56,500 bases of DNA from Chrysomallon squamiferum (GCA_012295275.1 CM022669.1:11048449-11104948); one strand, 5' to 3'; numbered from the stretch's first letter, positions 40,001 to 51,327 are shown. Numbers and translations: made by a program. Notes: generated by a model from the letters alone, not told the origin.

Positions 40001-41924
40001 TATAATAATAATAATAACATAAAATGCATGTCTGATTAAAGTATATTTATTCCAAGGTTAAACGCTTTGGTGAATATTTTAAAAACTTGTAAACAGAATT
40101 TATTTTAATTCAGTTTTAAAATCACGTCACTTTTACATTAACAGTCACGCTCGTGTTGGGAAATTCGTTCTAGCTCTAATTTAGTCCATGATAATGGTTA
40201 AGATGGTAAATAAATTTGTGTAAGCAACACGAGCAGGCGCAAGCCTGCACATACACACGCCCACACACGTGTTCATGTATGTTTGTGTGTGTGTGTGTGC
40301 GTAACATACAACAAAAATGTTGTTGTTATTGTTGTTGTTGTTGTTGTTATTATTATTATTATTATTATTAATATTATTATTATTATTATTGCAAAGCTGA
40401 CTTACTCAATTAAGGAAAAGTCCAACTGATGCTTAACAGTTTGCAAGATCGACCCGCTCCTCGCACGATCAGTTTATGAAAAGTCTTGATATATGCTTTT
40501 TTGTTTGTGTATGGGGTTTTCGTTTTTCTTGCTCCTGTTTTCTTTTTTTAATTCATTCATTCATTCATTTTTATTTATTTTTTTATTTTATTTTTTATTT
40601 ATTTTTTTTATTTATTTTACTATTATTTGTTATTGTTGGATACAGATGGACATTAGGATGAATATCGTTGGTTCTCGTTTTCTGGCATATCTTTGCCAAC
40701 CAACCAAACGATTCCGGTTAGTAAACTCATTTAACAACAGTTTTGGCTTTACATTCCTTTGGAACGGTCATATTCGAGCTCGCTGGTACAGTAAAAAGAA
40801 CCATTTAGCCATACATCACGCGTGCGTCGTGCCGAAAAGATGTCACGTGTTAATCAGCTGACCGTTACGTCACTATTTAGGTCGATTTAAACAGGAATTC
40901 CGAATAGGTGATTTTATGACAAGGGTCTTGGGTTTCTTCTTGTAGCATGTATATATGTGTACGACTAAATGGTACTTTCTGTGGTACAAGCGAACTCGAA
41001 AAGGGCTGATCTAAAGAAATGTTAAACAGTACTAATTGTTAAATGAGTATACTGGCCGCAATCGTTGGCAAACATAAGACAAAAATAAGATATAGACCAA
41101 TTTCTGGCGAAGAACAAGCGATGTCCGTCCAATGTCCGTCTGAGCTGGTCTCGGTCAGATGATCCTCGGACACGGGGGGGATGTGGATGTTAACGATTAA
41201 AAGATCCACAGATTTCAATAAAAATATTAATAAATTTATTTATTTATTTATTTATTTATTATTATTTTTATTGTTATTACTATTACTATTATTATTATTA
41301 TTACTATTATTATTATTATTATTACTATTATTATTATTATTATTATTATTACTCAACTATTTCTGTAGTACCATCACTACTACAGCTCCTCGTACCACTT
41401 TTGATACTACTACTACTATTACTATAACAACTACTACTATCAAATCACTATTACTATTACTACTACTGCTTCTACTATTTTATCTTTTAAAGTTCTCACT
41501 ATGACTACTACGTCTTCTGTGACTGCTGCTACTACTACTCCTATTGCAACTACTACTGCAACTACTACGACAACTAATATTGTTAATATCTTAAGACCAA
41601 TTACTATTTACTACTACATTTTCTATCAGTAATAACAACAACAGCTACAAATGATGACAAAATAAAGTAATAAAAACATTAACGGTTATATCGAATATAT
41701 ATAGTAACTGCCATCACGATTATGATCTTCGTCGTCATAGTTATCACCAATGTCGTCAACACATTTCTTTATCTACTACATAACTTACCCAGAAACACGA
41801 TATCCAGCAAATGATAGGAAGCTGGCAAATAACCAAAACCGATGACAATCAGTTGAATAAGCTGAAACCGACCGGTGCCTCCCAAAGCATTTAAAATGCC
41901 TCCTACGTCCGTTGTCGAAACCAT
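34455..41924 (-). CDS. SLC22: SLC22-family organic ion transporter (10 exons, complete)
   Basis: Major-facilitator carrier of the OCT/OAT/carnitine group, predicted plasma membrane. Exons from 5' to 3': 41924-41789, 39385-39216, 38799-38569, 38152-37950, 37251-36922, 36700-36566, 36010-35925, 35516-35399, 35211-35139, 34706-34455. Phases agree; total 1734 nt (577 aa). Start chosen at MVSTTDVGGILNALGGTGRF, the usual SLC22 opening; the upstream frame lacks an ATG. Landmarks: extracellular loop with four cysteines and N-glycosylation sites NGT and NVT, then LDLVCDR, the MFS motif LSDRFGRKP (134-142), the loop entry WIVEESISWL, the second MFS motif IIDRTGRKK, LYTPELFPTNLRN, and LPETTGKELPQTIDD near the C-terminus. 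The extracellular loop is shorter than in vertebrate members. Substrate cannot be inferred. Confidence 0.93.
35783..35856. repeat. (TC)n microsatellite in SLC22 intron 7
   Basis: About 37 uninterrupted TC units, followed by CA-rich sequence, close to exon 7. Confidence 0.95.
37681..37829. repeat. Degenerate interstitial telomere-like repeat in SLC22 intron 4
   Basis: About 150 bp of CCCTAA-type units, interspersed with variants such as CTCTAATCCTAA and CTCTGATCCTAA, the complement of TTAGGG. It sits inside a gene, so it is interstitial rather than a chromosome end. Confidence 0.85.
38165..38353. repeat. Compound (AAT)n/(AGT)n tract in SLC22 intron 3
   Basis: Alternating blocks of ATAA, AAT and AGT trinucleotides over about 190 bp, just outside exon 4. 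The long tyrosine-repeat frame it encodes on the minus strand is an artefact. Confidence 0.95.
39410..39451. repeat. (TTTA)n microsatellite in SLC22 intron 1
   Basis: About ten TTTA units followed by GTTT units, immediately 5' of exon 2 in the gene's orientation. Confidence 0.9.
40017..40195 (+). repeat. Dispersed repeat B, copy 1 (SLC22 intron 1)
   Basis: Similar in direct orientation to 50479-50660. Shared blocks: CATAAAATGC, GGTTAAAC, TGGTGAATAT, AATTTATTTTAA and ACAGTCACGCTCGTGT. Both copies directly follow an (AAC)n/(AAT)n tract, which may be part of the element. Confidence 0.75.
40817..41160 (+). repeat. Dispersed repeat A, copy 2 (SLC22 intron 1)
   Basis: Diverged direct copy of 29190-29490, with the same 24-bp invariant core at 40854-40877. 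It is slightly longer because of small insertions in the middle. Confidence 0.82.
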
Positions 41925-42230
41925 TTCAGTTGTATCAGGAGAATTAGGACACAAACGTATTTCTTACTGGATGAATATAATGACTGTTAAAAGCGCTAAC
42001 GGTTTATTTAAGAATGACATAAGTCAGAGACGTCAGTCGTGTTCAGGTGTCTTGCTGAAGTGTGTGGGCAGGGCTGACGTGTGTAAACGACAGTCACACT
42101 CACGTCTCCGAATTCGTTCGGTTTTACGCTAATTTCAGGCGGTTTCTTTGTTTACCTGTAAACCCATTTAAAACGTAACAGCGTCTGTCAGAGTAACAGA
42201 GAGATGTGTGTGTGTGTGTGTGTGTGTGTG

Positions 42231-42309
42231 TACATACATACATACGTACGTACATACATACATACATACATAATACATACATACATACATACATACATAC
42301 ATACATACA

Positions 42310-42340
<31 letters not shown>
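42231..42340. repeat. (TACA)n microsatellite upstream of SLC22
   Basis: About 110 bp of TACA units with minor interruptions, preceded by a (GT)n tract. Confidence 0.95.
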
Positions 42341-42343
<3 letters not shown>

Positions 42344-42404
42344 ATATATAATATAATATAAGCGATGATTACCCTCGGTTATAGAGCATCCTTTTTTGAT
42401 ATCC

Positions 42405-42600
42405 TCTTGATGGCCAAACGGTAACATCGTCCGCCTTCGGAGTGCGGGTGAATGGGTGCAATACGTTCGAGTCTCGTCAGCGGCATCTGACGGGTTTGTG
42501 AGGTCGTGACTGGACTTTGTCCTCCTGCGCCAGTGCGTTCCCGAATAATGTCTATGTGCAGAGTCTATTCAGACGTCCACAAGACAAAAAATATTAAAAA
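42405..42600 (+). mobile_element. tRNA-derived SINE-like element
   Basis: A pol III box A-like TGGCCAAACGGT (42411-42422) and a box B-like GTTCGAGTC (42465-42473) are about 50 bp apart, the spacing of a tRNA head. An unrelated GC-richer body follows, then an A-rich tail (about 42585-42600). The head does not fold into a clean tRNA acceptor stem, so this is not a functional tRNA gene. Confidence 0.6.
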
Positions 42601-43421
42601 TCCCTCGTTGCGGTTTTAATTTTTGTCATTGCTCCATATTCATTCACCCGTTCCAATAGAAGTATCCCTCGGGTTGGAGTGTATAAAAGAAATCTTGCAG
42701 AGTAACATACGACTTTACGTCAATGAATTTCCTCTATCATATTTAAACATGACGCTAGGTAATAGTAGATAAAACACAATAATATTAATTGAACAAAATA
42801 CTACGTCATTCCGTTCCAGATATATATATATATATATATATATATGGGTGTATGTATATGTATATTCCCAACATAGCATTACTTTTAACTATATACAGGA
42901 TCTGTGCGTGTTCATAACAAATAACAATAATTAAACAACAACAAGAACAATAAGAAAATGCACATTAAAGTTAAACGATAATAATGATGATGATGATGAT
43001 GAGGAGGAAGACGATGATGATAATAATGACGATGATGATGGTAATAATAGTCTAATGATACGTTTTACTATCAAAAATAACGTATTCATATACATTTTCT
43101 TTTTAGAAATCATGGGGAAAAAAAATTCTTTATAAAATGGTTATTTAACAATGTAACGAAATAGAACGAACAGAGAGAGAGAGACAAAGTACTGTTGGAC
43201 TTACAAACAAATTCAAATGATACAAAGATATTTGTAGTTAATACAACAGTGAACTGTTGTTCTTACGTAGATTTCCGAATAATAATAGTATTTGAATAAA
43301 CTTATTATTTTATTCACAATAAAAAACCAGGAATGCAACTTAGCTGTAAGATTCAGTATTAATTATAATAATAACTGATTATAATTCATTTTTTGTATTT
43401 TTTTAACTGCGATGTCTGGTA

Positions 43422-44078
43422 CAGGTCTGCCATCACTAATCCGTCATCACTGGGACCTGCACAACGTCGTAGTAGTTGTTTTTGCCGGATAAGAGAGTGA
43501 TTATATTCACATAGAGTAAATTCAACAACTCGCCATCACATCCTGATCCTATCTCTGAAATACTGCTATTGAGTTCTTTTCTTCTTTTTTTTTTAACAGA
43601 AGATCAGCCTTATCTTTTATGGAGATGTACGGCTTTACACAAAGAGAAAATTTTCCTTTATTCGTTGAAACCATTGTTAAATTAAAAGTAGCAGATTATA
43701 ACAATCAGTGGAGAAATAACACTAAATACGACTACAGTGTTGTTGTTGTTGTTGTTTTAAATATTTGTTAGACGTACGATTTGATCTATTATGGACAATG
43801 TACGGTATATGCGCTTTACTCAACGAGAAGCATTTGCTTTATTCGTTGAAACCCGTGGTTGAATTACAAGTTAACAGACTGTAACAATAAACGGGGGGTA
43901 AAAAAAACCTGCGACGGTTTATCTATGTTTGCAAGTGTCGTCAAAAGTATTCATGCGGCAAGAAGCGCCATTAACGATTAACGACAAGTTCATGCGGTAA
44001 CCCAGAACGTTTGAAATAACTTTTAACCAAATTTGTGCCGGAGTACTGTTGGAACCGGATTAGGGATTACCGGGCCTG
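43422..44078. mobile_element. Tigger/pogo-like MITE
   Basis: A 657-bp element with imperfect inverted ends, CAGGTCTGCCATCACTAATC on the left and CAGGCCCGGTAATCCCTAAT reading in from the right. It is flanked by TA on both sides (43420-43421 and 44079-44080), as expected for a Tc1/mariner-superfamily element. It has no transposase and carries an internal duplication. Confidence 0.78.
43608..43901 (+). repeat. Diverged tandem duplication inside the MITE
   Basis: Units 43608-43722 and 43783-43901 share TTATTCGTTGAAACC and surrounding motifs in the same order, with a period of about 175 bp. Confidence 0.65.
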
Positions 44079-44381
44079 TAATGGTCGAAGTGTATATGAA
44101 CATATGTAAGACAAATTCTTAAAAGACTGAGCATGTGGAAATTTCTGGAGTTATTTAATCAGTACAATTATATACGTAGCGGAATAACTGGTTACTGTCT
44201 TATACTGCGAAAGTTAAAATGCTGATCTGCATTCGACATTCGAACTTGAGAAGCTTAAATCGTAAGACAACAATCACATATTTATCCTACAATCCTAAAT
44301 AATAGACATAAAGTTACTGATGCCACAATATTATAGTAATAGCCTCCAAAATAGTCCTGTATTTAAAATGAATTTTGTTCT

Positions 44382-45346
44382 TTAGCTATGTGAGTTTCTA
44401 ACATATTTCAGCGTAATAAGATTAACATCGTTATGCAAATACAGGTAACGAGACATGTTCAGATCGTATCTGTGTTTCAACATCTTCACACGTACACCAT
44501 TCGTGACAACGATGAACCCTTTTTCACTAACAGTTACGGTGATATTAAACCGACGTCCGACTTGGAAAGGAAAGTACCAGCCGCTTAGTTCTCGTTCCCA
44601 TTTGCCAGCTCTGGTTTGACTGTTGAGCACAAAACCCATAGGTCGAAAAACAGCGCCTCTAAATAAAACGTTACAATCGGAAACATTCCACGCAAGCCGA
44701 ATCCGAAGTAGGTCTTCCTCGTGGGAATTCCAACGAATTCGAAGGCAGACGTTAACGTCAAGGGACACGTGTAATTTTACGTTTTCTGACGGCAGTTTGC
44801 TCCATGTCCAGACCTGCTTAGAGCAGACGCTGTCCAGCTATTCCCAGGATCCGCTCGTCAGACACGTGACCTGCTTGTGAACGTCGTCACAGAACGCGTA
44901 GCCGTGATCGCATGTGTACGTTGCCGTCGACCCGGGTTTTAACGAGTCGTCGTAGAACACAGATGAATGGGCGAAGGTGCGGGCACGTCACACGTTGGCG
45001 TTGTGGTTGTCGTGCATGCGATGTCTGCCGAGTCCGTTAGTTCGAATTGGTAATCAGTTTTACATTTCTTGAACTGTTTTTTCACGGCTTGTTTTCTGTA
45101 CATGACCAGACTTCCTCCGTCACGTTTGTCGTGTTCAGCGCGGCTGCAGTGTATCGAGTCACTGCAAAAACAATTTTTCAAATTCAGATCGACGGTTATC
45201 CATTTGCATTCGGGTGATCTCAGGCACTTTAAAACACACGGAAACAAATCTATTTCTTCCTTCTGACTTGTCTCGCATGTTTGGGAACGAATCAGTGTCA
45301 GAAAGAACGCACTGAAAGCAACGTTTTTGGCACAGAACGATCTCAT
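44382..45346 (-). pseudogene. Broken secreted lectin: signal peptide, PAN/apple-like, CCP (sushi), galectin
   Basis: A single-exon reading region from the ATG at 45346. It opens with a hydrophobic signal peptide (MRSFCAKNVAFSAFFLTLI). A cysteine-rich PAN/apple-like module (from about CETSQKEE to VMYRKQ) and a threonine-rich linker follow. A CCP module begins TCDVPAPSP, but a one-base frameshift near 44970 moves HSSVFYDDSLKPGS into another frame. A TAG at about 44840 interrupts GSWE-stop-LDSVC near the module's end. The galectin domain downstream is open to the stop at 44382: VLNSQTRAGKWERE, WYFPFQVGRRFNITV, VVTNGVRVKMLKHR. The usual sugar-binding HFNPR motif is not evident, while the Asn, Trp and Glu positions look kept. 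Two disablements suggest a pseudogene; sequencing error or an allele is the alternative. Confidence 0.78.
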
Positions 45347-46964
45347 GATAACGAAAATCTTTAAAATTAAAAACACAGAATTTGCAGAATCAGTTTTGTT
45401 AAACTAACCCAGTCTTACTGCGTGAAGTACTAATTTCAAACTCATTTGTGAGAAAACAAATAAATACTTTTTTTTTTAAATTTTAAACTTATAAATAGTT
45501 AATTGTGGTCGCACAAAAAAAGAAAAAAAAAAAGAAAAAAAGACAAATAGTAAATTATCGCTTTGAAAAAATATCTCCTGAATGTGTTTAAAGTGATATC
45601 TGTTTATCTTTGTTAAATGCCAAAGAAAAAAATGTTCAGGAAAATGTAGAGAGAATGTACAGATATCACTGAATTATTTGATTAATAATTTATACAGAAA
45701 ATACATTAAAAAAAAAAAAAAGAAAAAAAAAAAAGAAGAGAAAAAACATATACAAGAACGAAATACCGAAAGAAGGAGAAAAAATCAGTAAAAGAACGAA
45801 GAAGAGTATGTGTGTGTGCGTGTGCGTGCATTTGTGTGTATTTGTGTATGGTGGTATGTTAGTGTGTGAGTTTGTGTTTGAGTGTGTGTGTTGTGTTCGT
45901 GTACTTTTTATGTGTGTGTGTGTGTGTGTGTGTGTGTTTGAAAGAAGTGAGAGAAAAGAGCGACAGAGAGACAGAGAGAAAGATATAAATTTTAATGATT
46001 TCTTGGCCTTTCTCGAGGTCATTATTAAAACAATAACATGTTTTACACGCATCTTCTTTTGTGTGTGCTAAATAAATAATAAATATACAAAGGTAAATTT
46101 TGTATAGTGCATACACCAGAGCAATCAGAGAAGTTACCAGTCTACAAATATTGATGCTGCCTGTGACATATTTATGATTTTACTAAGAAAATGGATTTTA
46201 TTGCAGATCTTATGTGATTTTATTTGGAGCAAGGTAAAACTCTGTTTGCGACCAGAAACTCAGGAGTCAATAATAAAAAATACATAAATATAATAACAGT
46301 ATTAAATATAATATGATATGTATTGTATGTTATAGTATGGTATCGTATGGAGGTATGGAATGTTATGGAATGTTATGGTATAGTGTGATATGATATATGA
46401 TTTGATATGTGACATGACATGACATAACATAACATAACATAATATAATATAATATAATATAATATAATATAATGTAATATAATATAATATAATATGATAT
46501 GATATGATATAATATAATATAATGTATTGTAATGTAATATATTATAAGCGAACAAACAAACAAATAAATAAACAGAAGTACCACATGACTCCACCTCAGT
46601 GACATTTTAAAATTTATTTTCTTTATTTGTCTAAATCAATAATATTTGTCGCGGAATATAGTCTATGTGATTCATTGTCTCATTGTGAATGTGTGGGCAT
46701 ATAATTAATATAATAGTAACCATTTATTTTTGCTACTAAACAGCTGTAGTAAGTTATAGTTCTCAGAAAATAAATAATCGTAAAATACGAATAAATACTG
46801 AATATTATGATCAGTTGTAAACGTTTAAGTATTAGAGAGACGAAAGACCTCAGTTATTTTACGTGAAACACATACAGCTGGCAGTACACACAAGACTTGC
46901 TGTTGATACATATCTTTTACTTATATTTCACTGAAAGCAACGTGTACAAGCAAGAATAAATTGT

Positions 46965-47041
<77 letters not shown>

Positions 47042-47267
47042 TGACTGGTGTAAAATGAAAATACTTTTCTTTTCCACCTTGATCGGGGCCTGTCAGTCGC
47101 TGGCGTAATAGTTTTTATAAAATAAAGAACAATAACTCTTAGTGATGTTTGTTTCTGAATGCATGCAGTTTCCTACCTTTTATACATGATAAAAAGAAAT
47201 TCTTTTTTTTTTTTGGGGGGGGTCGTGTCGCGATACGAAAGCAGTATAGAATTAGAACGTTCAATAT

Positions 47268-47312
<45 letters not shown>

Positions 47313-47392
47313 TTTCAATATATTTTTTTTTAAAGTGTGTGTTTCTTTTTTTCTCTCTTTTATTATTATTATTATTATTATTATTATAAACA
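45347..47392. other. Gene-poor intergenic DNA
   Basis: Contains A-rich tracts (45515-45530, 45709-45735), GT-rich DNA (45805-45940), a degenerate (TATAA)n region (46300-46540), and a (GT)n(GA)n compound repeat (46962-47036). No exon or transposon ends recognised. Confidence 0.5.
46962..47036. repeat. Compound (GT)n(GA)n microsatellite
   Basis: A GT run passes directly into about 24 GA units. Confidence 0.95.
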
Positions 47393-48092
47393 CAGTGGTG
47401 CCTTGTTTTACGAGTTTTCCGAGTTTCGAGCAGTCGCTTCGTCGATATTTTGCTTTGAGTTGCGAGCTTCAGATACGCCGCTTATAGCTGGCGCAACGAA
47501 CAACACAACATCCGCCCAGCATCCCGCGTCTCTCTCGTTTACTTCACTGGTTACCTCGCCGCGGAAGCATCTCTGTTGTGTTGTGTTCGCGTTTTGTGCA
47601 GTAATTTGACAAATTTCTTTTTTTCTGACGAAGGATCATAAGAAAGTGAGTGCAAAGGATAGTGATGAGAAGAAGAAACGGATGATGTTCATTGAAATAA
47701 AATCATAGAAATACAAGAGCGTTTGTGTACATGTAGTCAGCTTGGCTAGAGAGTACGAGCATAGTACGATATGTATCACACTGAAGCAGAAGGAGTCGAT
47801 AAAGGCTGTAACTCCAGCCAAATTTGTCTGATCTATAAGATAAACACACTTTGAAAAAATAATTTATTTCTTTACATTCTCTTTTATTTTGTTTTTTATA
47901 CAATATTTGTTAATTTATAAATGCTTGTTTTTCTTATTCAAAAAACACGTTACAAAACACGTTGGGGGGGGGGCGGAATGTTTAATGGTCTTTCAGTTAA
48001 TTTCAGTAGGGAAAATTGATCTGACATATGAGCTAACTGAGTTACGAGCTCGGTCACGGAACGAATTAAGCTCGTAAGTCAAGGTACCACTG
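47393..48092 (+). mobile_element. Tigger (pogo) element with transposase N-terminal remnant
   Basis: A 700-bp element with inverted ends CAGTGGTGCCTTG and CAGTGGTACCTTG (right end read inward), and TA following the right end. Around 47630-47830 a decayed frame reads like a CENP-B/Tigger helix-turn-helix: DHKKVSAKDS, RMM.IEIK, then STICITLKQKESIKAV. It lacks the catalytic domain, so it is a deletion derivative. Confidence 0.82.
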
Positions 48093-48951
48093 TATATATA
48101 CCACAGGAGTCAAATATATATATATACTTATTGTTGTGATATTTAAAATCTCGGAACTTTCTAAAGAGAACAAATAATACTGACGTCATAAAGCTTATGA
48201 CGTTCTTCCTCCTTAGTAACACGATAGAGACGTGATTACATGTCGATTTTATTTTGTTTTCATAACATTTTCTTTCTGTCCTCATCGCAGATTCAGAACC
48301 TTGGAAGGACATACAGAAACTTGCGGCACCCCAGAGTATTTTTACAATTTTTATTTTTTTATTTTTAAAGTTAAAACAGGTTTATGATCAGTGTACAGGA
48401 GCAGGGTCAGATTCTATAATTAGAACTTTTAAACTTAATGTAATTTTTTAAATGAATGCAAATGAGGTGATGTAAACTGTGAAAGAGAAATGAAAAGCGA
48501 ATAAAAAGGATCATGTTAACATAAAAATAATACTACCCCCTTTCATTCTGACCCACATTGGTGTTAGTTGTGATCTTTATTAAAATATATAAAATGTATA
48601 TGTTTGTGTGTGACTGTATGTGTACGTATGTATGTCTTTATATATTTACACACATACACACATATATATATACACACACACACACACACATATATATACA
48701 CACATACACACATATCCAGTGTGCGGATTTCGTATTTTACATTTCAAAATAAATTTTGTCACGAGGCAGATGATGTGAAAGAGAAACTAACCCGACTGTC
48801 CAATTTATTTTTCACAAACAGGCAACTGAGTCTTAAAATCTAATCAGTTTTTGAGTGGTTTTGTTTTAGTACACATTTCACATTAATTTCATGACGCGAG
48901 AGTATTTTAAGATTACAAAGAGTGATGAAAATACTATGTACTTTTGTATTA

Positions 48952-49086
48952 AAAAGGATCATAAGAAAGTGAGTGCAAAGGACAGTGCTGAGAAGAAACG
49001 GATGATGACCATTGAAATAAAGCATAAAATCATAGAAAAACATGCGCGAGGTGTGCGTATAGTCGACTTGGCTAGACAGTAAACAT
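48952..49086 (+). mobile_element. Tigger transposase N-terminal fragment flanked by a 17-bp direct repeat
   Basis: Encodes DHKKVSAKDSAEKKRMMTIE, IEKHARG and VDLARQ, then a stop; a better-preserved copy of the same HTH region found in the 47393 element. It has no Tigger terminal repeats. Instead, TATGTACTTTTGTATTA occurs perfectly on both sides (48935-48951 and 49087-49103). Confidence 0.75.
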
Positions 49087-50106
49087 TATGTACTTTTGTA
49101 TTACAATGCTACTACAAATAGTTAACTTGTAAAAATAAACCGGAAAATAGCTACCAAGCCAATTTCTGAAAAGCCCTACGTGGCTGAAAAAGATGCAATG
49201 AATCACTGAACTGAAACAAAGGAATTCTCTAGCCTACCGAAACAAACATTTAATTAAGCTGGCCTACTTGTTATTAAAAGGGAGTGAAACTCTGTACGGC
49301 CGCAGTAACAATACTCGTATTGAATAGACCAACAAATCGTTCTCTTGTCGGCTGTCCCGGTTAAGAGTTGAGTATAAATTTAGGATTTCTGCACGGTTTT
49401 AAAATCTAGTGACGAATTTCGCGTATTTGTCTCTGGTAATCTCGCGACTGTACGGCTGAATATATCTTGGTCTAAATTATAACGAATAGTAACTGTATGC
49501 AAAGAAAAAAATATATTATTAGAACAAATAAATAAGAAACCGTATGTCCCTGTAACTTTTACAACGTTAACATCCTTGTTATTGTCGACTGAATCTTAGA
49601 AAGTAGATAATTATTGTGTGATTCAAAAAAAACCAAAAAAAACCTAAAAGATACGTTTAATATGCTTTATATATTTTTGATGGATCATTTAAGGTTTTTC
49701 TTTCTTTCTTCTTTTTTTTCTTGTTTTTTCTTTCATCTTTTCTTCATGTATATAAAATAAATATATTATGAATTATTTCATTTTATTTTATCGCTACATA
49801 AGATATAGTAATCCAGAAGTAAAACTGCCTAATCGTCAAACATTTTCATTCTAAAAGGTGAGTGACATATGATATAGAAAATGTCAAAATAATGTATTTA
49901 CAAACACATCAAACCTCTTTCCGTGCATAACTAAGTATTAATTCGTTTTTTCTCCCATTTCGTTCGACCAAAGAATAAAATAGTTGTTCTTATATAAACT
50001 GAAAATATAACGAACAAGATTTTGTTTTCTTAAATTGGAGATACACACCTGCATGCATACATACATACTATACACATACACATACATATATACATACATA
50101 CATACA

Positions 50107-50139
<33 letters not shown>

Positions 50140-50391
50140 GCATGTCTACATACATTCAAACGTATGAGCACGTGTGTATACTCACGTACATATGTATCAG
50201 AAAATATTATGATGTATTCAAAAATTTCTAATAATAATAAAAATACATTATTTTCTACCAAAAATAAGTACATAAAAATAATACAATATATAATAAGATT
50301 ACAAACAACGCAGTACTATACAACAACAACAACAACAACAACAATGATGATAATGATGATGACGATGATAATAATACCAATAATAATAATG

Positions 50392-50461
<70 letters not shown>

Positions 50462-50478
50462 CAACAACAACAACAACA

Positions 50479-50660
50479 ACATAAAATGCGTGTCTCAGTA
50501 AAATACGCTAGTTCAGGTTTTGTTGTGTAGGTTAAACATCCTGGTGAATATATTTGTTTAAATTGTCAACCTTACACACAGAATTAATTTATTTTAAATA
50601 AGTTTTTTTCGTTCACAGTCACGCTCGTGTAGAGAAATATATTATAATTTAGTCTAAAAA
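50479..50660 (+). repeat. Dispersed repeat B, copy 2
   Basis: Direct copy of 40017-40195; see that entry for the shared blocks. Also preceded by (AAT)n and (AAC)n. Confidence 0.75.
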
Positions 50661-50850
50661 AATAAGTGGGTAACAAAGTAAGTAGGTAAACATGCGACAG
50701 ACAAGTGAGAGAAATTTTATTCAGTGACTGGTAATTTTCCACTCTAAAAATTTCCTAATAAAGAAACAGACGCAAGTTCGTTTCGTACCGCGTTACCTAA
50801 GCCGCGTTGTCAAACAGTAGTAACTTTTCACCTTCGCTTTCTGTCCTAGA

Positions 50851-50909
50851 ACTCTGTGTGAACACCCACTCTGTGTGAACACCCACTCTGTGTGAACACC
50901 CACTCTGTG
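50851..50909. repeat. 17-bp minisatellite
   Basis: About 3.5 perfect copies of ACTCTGTGTGAACACCC. Confidence 0.95.
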
Positions 50910-50985
50910 CTACATTATAGTTCATTTTAATTCGTTTGCAAATCTCACCAAATTATTTCCACTGTTGTAATAATAATACGCTCTT

Positions 50986-51090
<105 letters not shown>

Positions 51091-51327
51091 ATTTCAACTT
51101 CTGATCTAGATCATTACAAAATCACACACGCACAGACACACTCACACATATTAGTGTTCGTTCTCGTAAAATGCTTTCTTTTAAAACATTAAATGAAATA
51201 AACACACAAAAACAATTCAATCAAAAACTTTTATTTTAATTCATTAATTCGTTTCTGTATCAAAGGTTATATGTGTACATATATATATATATATCTATAT
51301 ATCTATATATATATATATTCCACAGAT

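Noticed and set aside
41925-41954. Upstream extension of the SLC22 start
   Set aside because: The extra codons begin at TTG, not ATG. The ATG at 41924 gives the normal SLC22 N-terminus.
42405-42483. Genuine tRNA gene
   Set aside because: Box A and box B are present, but no convincing acceptor stem or complete cloverleaf, and it continues into a SINE-like body.
48290-48345. Isolated exon after the acceptor TTTCTGTCCTCATCGCAG
   Set aside because: The sequence after the acceptor matches no family I recognise, and there is no partner exon or donor in phase.
50851-50909. CRISPR-like array
   Set aside because: The 17-bp units are directly adjacent with no spacers, and the genome is clearly eukaryotic.
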